From JAHEYG01 sp040403535 (lineage in GTDB: Bacteria; Bacteroidota; Bacteroidia; B-17B0; Aurantibacillaceae): a stretch of 10,873 nt of DNA. The stretch's first letter is position 1. Each line of letters starts with the position of its first letter. The notes beneath the pieces were generated by a model, which did not search any database, was not told the DNA's origin, and saw nothing but the letters and a program-made list of their open reading frames with translations. The translations under genes and the position numbers were made by a program. Below are positions 6,560 to 10,873 of this stretch, one piece after another. Where the stretch lies: assembly GCA_040403535.1 (NCBI GenBank), contig JBBAKL010000095.1, positions 1 through 10,873 on the forward strand. Direction: 5' to 3'.

Positions 6560-9500
6560 ATGGAAAATTGCCGAATATTAAATCGAATTGTAGAAATTAA
6601 TATTGCCAATGTAAAGTATGCCGATATTGAGTTATGCGGAAACACTTGTTTCGTAGGAACCAATAACTACGGTAAAACATCTTTACAACGTGCCATCTTA
6701 TTTTTCTATAGTGCAAACAGTCGCGGATTAGGTATTGCTCAGTCACAAAAATCATTTGAAGAGCATTATTTTCGCTATGAGAATTCGTTTTTAATTTATG
6801 AGATTGACACAGAAGATAAGCCGTTTTGCGTGATAGTATACCGTCACAATAAATTGGTGTTCCGTTTTATGGATGCACCGTATAGTCCGGATTTCTTCTT
6901 AAATGCCAATGACGAGGCATTAAAAATTAAGGAAGTGATAGCGAATGTGGAGAAACGCGGCATCTATATCTCCAATCAGATTGATACGTTTGAACGCTAC
7001 AGAAATATTATTTACGGAACTGAGACGGATAAACAACTATCTAAATTTCACTTATTAAAAGGTAACGAGAAATACCAAAACATTCCTAAGTCGATTACTA
7101 ACGTATTTTTGTCTTCTAAGAACAGTATCGACTCCCGTTTCATTAAAGATTTTATCGCTAACTCACTTACTACTGAAAATTCCAGTATTAAGTTAGAGCA
7201 GGTAGAACGTCAGTTACGTCAGTTCAATGAAAAATACAATGATATTGAAACGTATTTAAAGAAAGAGAGTCAGCAGTTAGTAGAATTGATTGATAAAAAG
7301 TACGATCAGGTTCACATGCTAAAAGGTTCTCAGATGGAGTTGGCTGACAAATTAGGAAGCAGCTTGCGTTTTGCCGAAACTCAAAACGAAACCATCCGTG
7401 ATGCCGCTAAACAAAAAGAAGAAGAATTAGAGAAATTAACCGAGTCGCACGAAGAATTAAAGACAAACATTGAAGAAAAACAGAAAGATATTCGTGAAGA
7501 AATTGGTTATTATGACCGTACCATACGTGAAGCGAACAAAAAATTAAAAGAATACAAAGAAAAAAATATTGAGCAGGCCGTTGAGAAAAACGCGGAGCGC
7601 GAAAAATTACAGGTTGAATTAAATATTGCCCGTCGTGAGTATGAATCTTTAACCTCTAACGTAAGCAGCATCGAGTTAAAATACTCTTCTTTAATTGAAC
7701 AGTTACGTAATGATAAAGCGGCTTATATAAATAAGATAAATACTAAAACCAGCGAAGTATTTAATCATTATAACGAATTACAGTTATTACAAAAGAACGA
7801 ATACAATAAGAAAGATGCGGAGTTACGCGGCAAACGAGATAATACTTTAGAAGAGGTAACTTCTGAAATAACGGCTAAACAAATTGAGTTTAACGAATTA
7901 AAATCGGAAGAGAAAGTTATCCGCAATACCCGTTTTTACGAGAGTGAAATTAAAAACCTGGAGCAGGAATTAGCTGAATTAAGAGCGGTAAACTATAAAA
8001 ATAAAAGTGAGCGCGCTATTAAACAAAACTTAATTCAGACTTTACAGCGCGAGTGGGAACAAACAGAAGCTAAGTTAAAAGGATCTTTAAGTAATCAGGT
8101 AAATAAGATTAATAACGAGATTATTAAATTAAAAACCGAGATTAAAGAAGTTGAAAGCAAACTGGAAGTTCAGCACGATGCGTTTTACGGTTATTTAGAG
8201 AAAAACGTAAAAGACTGGCATACTACCATTGGTAAAGTTGTAAACGAGAAATTATTATTCCGAACCGACTTAACCCCTGAATACAAAGAAGAAGCCGTTA
8301 AAACTTTATACGGTATTAATTTAAATCTGGAAGGTGTTGATGTTGTTTCGAAGAGTATTGAAGAATACCAATTTGAAAAGAACGAACGCTTAGCGCAAAT
8401 CCGCGATTTAGAAGAATCTTTAAATCAGTTTCAGGTTAGTAATAATGAGGAAAAAGCCTTAGCTGCCGATAAGTTTGGAAAACAATTAGGTGAGCTTAAA
8501 GAAGAAGTGAAAGTTTTAGCATACTCTTTGGAATTAGCTGAAAAACGTGAGCGCAAATTAATTGAGGAATTAGAAGAGTGGAAACAAAAAGCAGGTGCTG
8601 AAGTTGAAACTTCATTAAGCGGCAACCGTCAGAAGTTAAGTTTATTGGAAGAGGAGTTAGCGATCTTAAATAAGAAAAAGAACACCATTTTAAATGATTT
8701 CAATATTCAGATTGAGCGTTTAAGAGTGTATAACGAAGAACGTATTGCTGAATTAAAAGAACGTCAGGAGAGTGAAATCTCTGAAATGGAAGTTGAGAAA
8801 AAGAACCAGGTGAAAGAATTTGAAGAGAAAGAAGAGTCTTTATCCAAAGAAAAAGAAACCAGCTTTAAAGCAAAAGGTGTTGACAGCAAACAATTAAAGC
8901 AGGTTGATAGCCGTATTAAAGAAATTCAGGAAGAGTTAAAGGAAATTGAGCAATACGCTCAAATTGTAAGTGATTACTTAAAAGATAAGCGTGAGACTTT
9001 TGACAAATTACCTGACCTGATTCAGAAAAAAGAAGAGTTTGTTAAAACGGCGAATGATTTAGCGGCTCAATTGGAAGAAGCTACCCGTAAATACAACATT
9101 AAGCGCATGGAATTAAACAAACAAAAACGTGCTTTTGATGAAGAGTTAATTGAGTTTAACAATGGTATTAACTTTTACAGTAATAACTTCCGTGAAACTC
9201 CTGTATACGCTAAATATTCTGATATAATTGAACGTGCCGAACCAAAGCGTACCAATTATAATATAATGGATTTATGTACTCAGTTATTAAAGAACGATTC
9301 ACACTTTAATGAAGAGTACGGTGCTTTCCAGCGTTTTGTAAATGAGTACGCAGGTAAGTTCCGGTTAGATAACCATTTTAACTTTGTCATTCGTAATGAT
9401 GCTACACAGGGCGAATACGAGCGTTTTGCTCAAAACCTGCGTTCGTTTATTAACGAAAACAAAATTGAATTATCGATTGCGGAAACCGCTACACAAATTG

Positions 9501-10243
9501 GTTTAGTTACCGACAGTATTGCCAGCAAGGTAAAAGAGTTAAGCGGTCAGCAGGATAAAATTACACACATCATTAGCTTAATTGCGGAAGACTTTAAGAA
9601 AGCGGAGTTTGAAGAGAGTAAGCTGATTGAGTTCATCAAGATCAAAATTGAGGAATCGGATAATAAAGTGTATAAGCTTTTAAAGAAGATTGAAGAGTTC
9701 CGTGAAGAGCACGGTTTAATTTATAACGAAGGCTTATTTAATACCGATTTTGCTACCGGACAAAAACGTGAAATCAGTACACGTGCAGTGCGTTTGTTAG
9801 AGCAATTACGTTCTGCGATTAAAGAACAAGACCAAGAAGAGATCCGTTTACAGGATTTATTTGAATTGAAGTTCAATATTAAAGAAGGTATGAATGAAAC
9901 GGGCTGGACGCATAAGATCGACAGCATTGGAAGTACCGGTACCGACATCCTTGTAAAAGCAATTATCTACATTACCTTGTTACACGTATTCATTAAAGAA
10001 TCTTCTCACCGTAGTAGTAAAGACTTTAAAGTACATTGTATCATCGACGAGGTAGGTCAGATTTCGGCACACTACTTACGTGAATTATTAAAGTTTGCTA
10101 AGAACAGAAATATTATGATGATTAACGGTTTACCGAACAAGAGTGGTTTGGAAAGCCATTACCGTTATACCTATCAGTTCCGTAAAGAAGACAATGGTAA
10201 CGTGCGTATCTTCCCAAGTATTGTAACAGAGGTAGAAGCGTAA
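6560..10243 (+). CDS. SMC/MukB-like coiled-coil ATPase (MksB/JetC-like, possibly DUF3584)
   Basis: A 1227-aa SMC/Rad50-type ATPase, expected to dimerise and translocate on or extrude DNA with the two upstream products. The N-terminal head half has Walker A GTNNYGKT (33-40) followed by SLQRAILFFYS. Long, Glu/Lys-rich heptad helices run from about 205 to 540 and about 610 to 915. Between them is a small globular segment with DWHTTIGKVV, FRTDL and LYGINLNLEG (about 550-600), a minimal hinge. The C-terminal head half has a signature-like GSTGTD (1124-1129), Walker B CIIDEVGQ (D1163, E1164) with a D-loop-like segment, and a late INGLPN (P1192). Walker A has N-Y instead of the usual N-G-x-G and the signature is GSTGT, not LSGGE, which puts it among MukB/JetC/DUF3584-type rather than canonical Smc proteins. 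The final gene of the operon, it is followed 15 bp later by a strong terminator. A GAGAGAGA run before the ATG at 6560 is a weak possible ribosome binding site. The ATPase superfamily is certain; the exact family is not. Confidence 0.85.
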   Translation: MENCRILNRIVEINIANVKYADIELCGNTCFVGTNNYGKTSLQRAILFFYSANSRGLGIAQSQKSFEEHYFRYENSFLIYEIDTEDKPFCVIVYRHNKLVFRFMDAPYSPDFFLNANDEALKIKEVIANVEKRGIYISNQIDTFERYRNIIYGTETDKQLSKFHLLKGNEKYQNIPKSITNVFLSSKNSIDSRFIKDFIANSLTTENSSIKLEQVERQLRQFNEKYNDIETYLKKESQQLVELIDKKYDQVHMLKGSQMELADKLGSSLRFAETQNETIRDAAKQKEEELEKLTESHEELKTNIEEKQKDIREEIGYYDRTIREANKKLKEYKEKNIEQAVEKNAEREKLQVELNIARREYESLTSNVSSIELKYSSLIEQLRNDKAAYINKINTKTSEVFNHYNELQLLQKNEYNKKDAELRGKRDNTLEEVTSEITAKQIEFNELKSEEKVIRNTRFYESEIKNLEQELAELRAVNYKNKSERAIKQNLIQTLQREWEQTEAKLKGSLSNQVNKINNEIIKLKTEIKEVESKLEVQHDAFYGYLEKNVKDWHTTIGKVVNEKLLFRTDLTPEYKEEAVKTLYGINLNLEGVDVVSKSIEEYQFEKNERLAQIRDLEESLNQFQVSNNEEKALAADKFGKQLGELKEEVKVLAYSLELAEKRERKLIEELEEWKQKAGAEVETSLSGNRQKLSLLEEELAILNKKKNTILNDFNIQIERLRVYNEERIAELKERQESEISEMEVEKKNQVKEFEEKEESLSKEKETSFKAKGVDSKQLKQVDSRIKEIQEELKEIEQYAQIVSDYLKDKRETFDKLPDLIQKKEEFVKTANDLAAQLEEATRKYNIKRMELNKQKRAFDEELIEFNNGINFYSNNFRETPVYAKYSDIIERAEPKRTNYNIMDLCTQLLKNDSHFNEEYGAFQRFVNEYAGKFRLDNHFNFVIRNDATQGEYERFAQNLRSFINENKIELSIAETATQIGLVTDSIASKVKELSGQQDKITHIISLIAEDFKKAEFEESKLIEFIKIKIEESDNKVYKLLKKIEEFREEHGLIYNEGLFNTDFATGQKREISTRAVRLLEQLRSAIKEQDQEEIRLQDLFELKFNIKEGMNETGWTHKIDSIGSTGTDILVKAIIYITLLHVFIKESSHRSSKDFKVHCIIDEVGQISAHYLRELLKFAKNRNIMMINGLPNKSGLESHYRYTYQFRKEDNGNVRIFPSIVTEVEA

Positions 10244-10258
10244 AAAACAACTAAAAAC

Positions 10259-10302
10259 AAAAACGCCCGGCACATTTATAAGTTCAGTGACCGGGCGTTT
10301 TT
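10259..10302. terminator. Strong bidirectional intrinsic terminator
   Basis: AAAAACGCCCGG (10259-10270) and CCGGGCGTTTTT (10291-10302) form a perfect 12-bp stem with a 20-nt loop. CAC (10271-10273) and GTG (10287-10289) could extend it past one bulged A. The plus strand ends in a T-tract (GTTTTTATTT) and the minus strand also ends in T-rich sequence, so it can stop the SMC operon from the left and the lipoprotein gene from the right. It sits midway between the convergent stop codons. Confidence 0.92.
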
Positions 10303-10319
10303 ATTTAAGTAAGTTTCTA

Positions 10320-10873
10320 TTAAGGCATCAATTGAACTTTTAAGCAAGAGCCGCTTGCAACTGTATAGTTTCCTGACCAGGTTTTAGAACCGTTGGTAGC
10401 ACTAAAGGAATGTGATCCAGGAGAAAGGTCTTTTGTTACTCCATAAGTAGCACCACATGAAGGGGAGCTGCTATACCATCCTGAAATTGTTCCTGCATAA
10501 TTCCCATCAATGTTCACTGTAATATTTCCCAATGAACTGTAGCTGGTCCAAAACATTAATTGTCCGGTTGAAGGGATCAAACTGAACGTTTTTTCACGTG
10601 TATCATTTTTCGATCCATTTATTGCCTCCAATTTAATTGTATGTGTTCCGGTAGGCAAGTATGATGGAATATAGAAGCTTGGATTTGAGGATGTACTGGT
10701 GGTTCCATCCGGAAAAGTCCATTTGTAGGATTTGGCATCCGAAGATGAATTGGTAAAATAAATATAGTCTCCAGGTGAATATTCCGAATCATCCATACTA
10801 AAGTCGGCTACCGGTTGTTTTACACAGTTTGAAAATACCAATCCTATTACCAATAGGATGGTGTGTACAAGGG
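10320..10873 (-). CDS. PKD-domain surface lipoprotein, start outside the window
   Basis: A predicted exported lipoprotein, convergent to the SMC operon. The frame stays open to the right edge, reading LVHTILLVIGLVFSNC, a signal-peptide hydrophobic core ending at a lipobox-like cysteine (non-canonical FSNC, of a kind tolerated in Bacteroidota). The gene therefore starts beyond 10873, and the TTG codon at 10853 is inside the signal peptide, not the start. After the cysteine comes a PKD (Ig-like beta-sandwich) domain: PVADFSMDDSEYSPGD, then YKWTFPDGTTSTSSNP and GTHTIKLEAING. A glycine- and serine-rich C-terminal domain of about 80 aa follows, starting at GQLMFWTSYSS, with SPSCGATYG and ASGSCLKVQL, of a type I recognise from other Bacteroidota lipoproteins and which may have a disulfide between its two cysteines. 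Likely place: anchored in the outer membrane or periplasm, with an adhesion or carbohydrate-contact role suggested only by the domains. There is no T9SS C-terminal sorting signal. Confidence 0.85.
   Translation of the reverse strand, partial: LVHTILLVIGLVFSNCVKQPVADFSMDDSEYSPGDYIYFTNSSSDAKSYKWTFPDGTTSTSSNPSFYIPSYLPTGTHTIKLEAINGSKNDTREKTFSLIPSTGQLMFWTSYSSLGNITVNIDGNYAGTISGWYSSSPSCGATYGVTKDLSPGSHSFSATNGSKTWSGNYTVASGSCLKVQLMP

Noticed and set aside
6128..6663. Minus-strand ORFs across the KITE-like and SMC gene starts
   Set aside because: They oppose well-supported coding sequence, cross the spacer repeats and show no family features.
10244..10319. A JetD/MksG-type nuclease gene downstream of the SMC-like gene
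   Set aside because: Only 76 bp with a terminator separate the operon from a convergent lipoprotein gene, so no fourth operon gene exists here.

Overview
The window looks like ordinary chromosome from a member of the Bacteroidota, probably a Sphingobacteriia/Flavobacteriia-type or unclassified Bacteroidetes lineage. The signs are an rsmD gene paired with a DUF3822-type gene, TAnnTTTG-like promoter boxes, almost no Shine-Dalgarno sequences, and a PKD-type lipoprotein with a C-terminal domain common in this phylum. GC content is about 40% by eye, except at the far left.

Left end (1 to about 320): a very AT-rich tract (about 26% GC by my count) that does not match its neighbours. On the minus strand it carries an unrecognised beta-rich partial ORF that runs off the edge and seems to need one frameshift to reach an ATG. 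It abuts an rsmD gene that stops about 45-50 residues early, so an insertion/rearrangement or a chimeric contig joint lies near 318-335. Next, on the minus strand, come the truncated rsmD (GTG start) and, overlapping it by 10 bp, a DUF3822-like gene. The two form a small operon.

Middle: a 207-bp divergent intergenic region holds a near-consensus Bacteroidota -7 box for the minus-strand operon and a compact palindromic repeat-like element. On the plus strand follow an SF1B (RecD2/Dda-like) helicase of 477 aa and a GT4-type glycosyltransferase of 378 aa. Each probably has its own promoter.

Right half: the main feature is a plus-strand three-gene operon of about 5.7 kb. It encodes a 414-aa kleisin-like protein (MukF/MksF/JetA-like), a 201-aa KITE-like double winged-helix protein (MukE/MksE/JetB-like), and a 1227-aa SMC/Rad50-type coiled-coil ATPase (MukB/MksB/JetC-like, possibly DUF3584). 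The set has the architecture of a MukBEF/Wadjet-type loop-extruding complex, but no JetD/MksG-type Toprim nuclease gene is next to it. The subunit calls rest on gene order, sizes, visible ATPase motifs and secondary-structure character, not on a profile search. The operon ends at a strong bidirectional terminator. Beyond it, convergent, lies a PKD-domain lipoprotein gene whose start falls outside the window.
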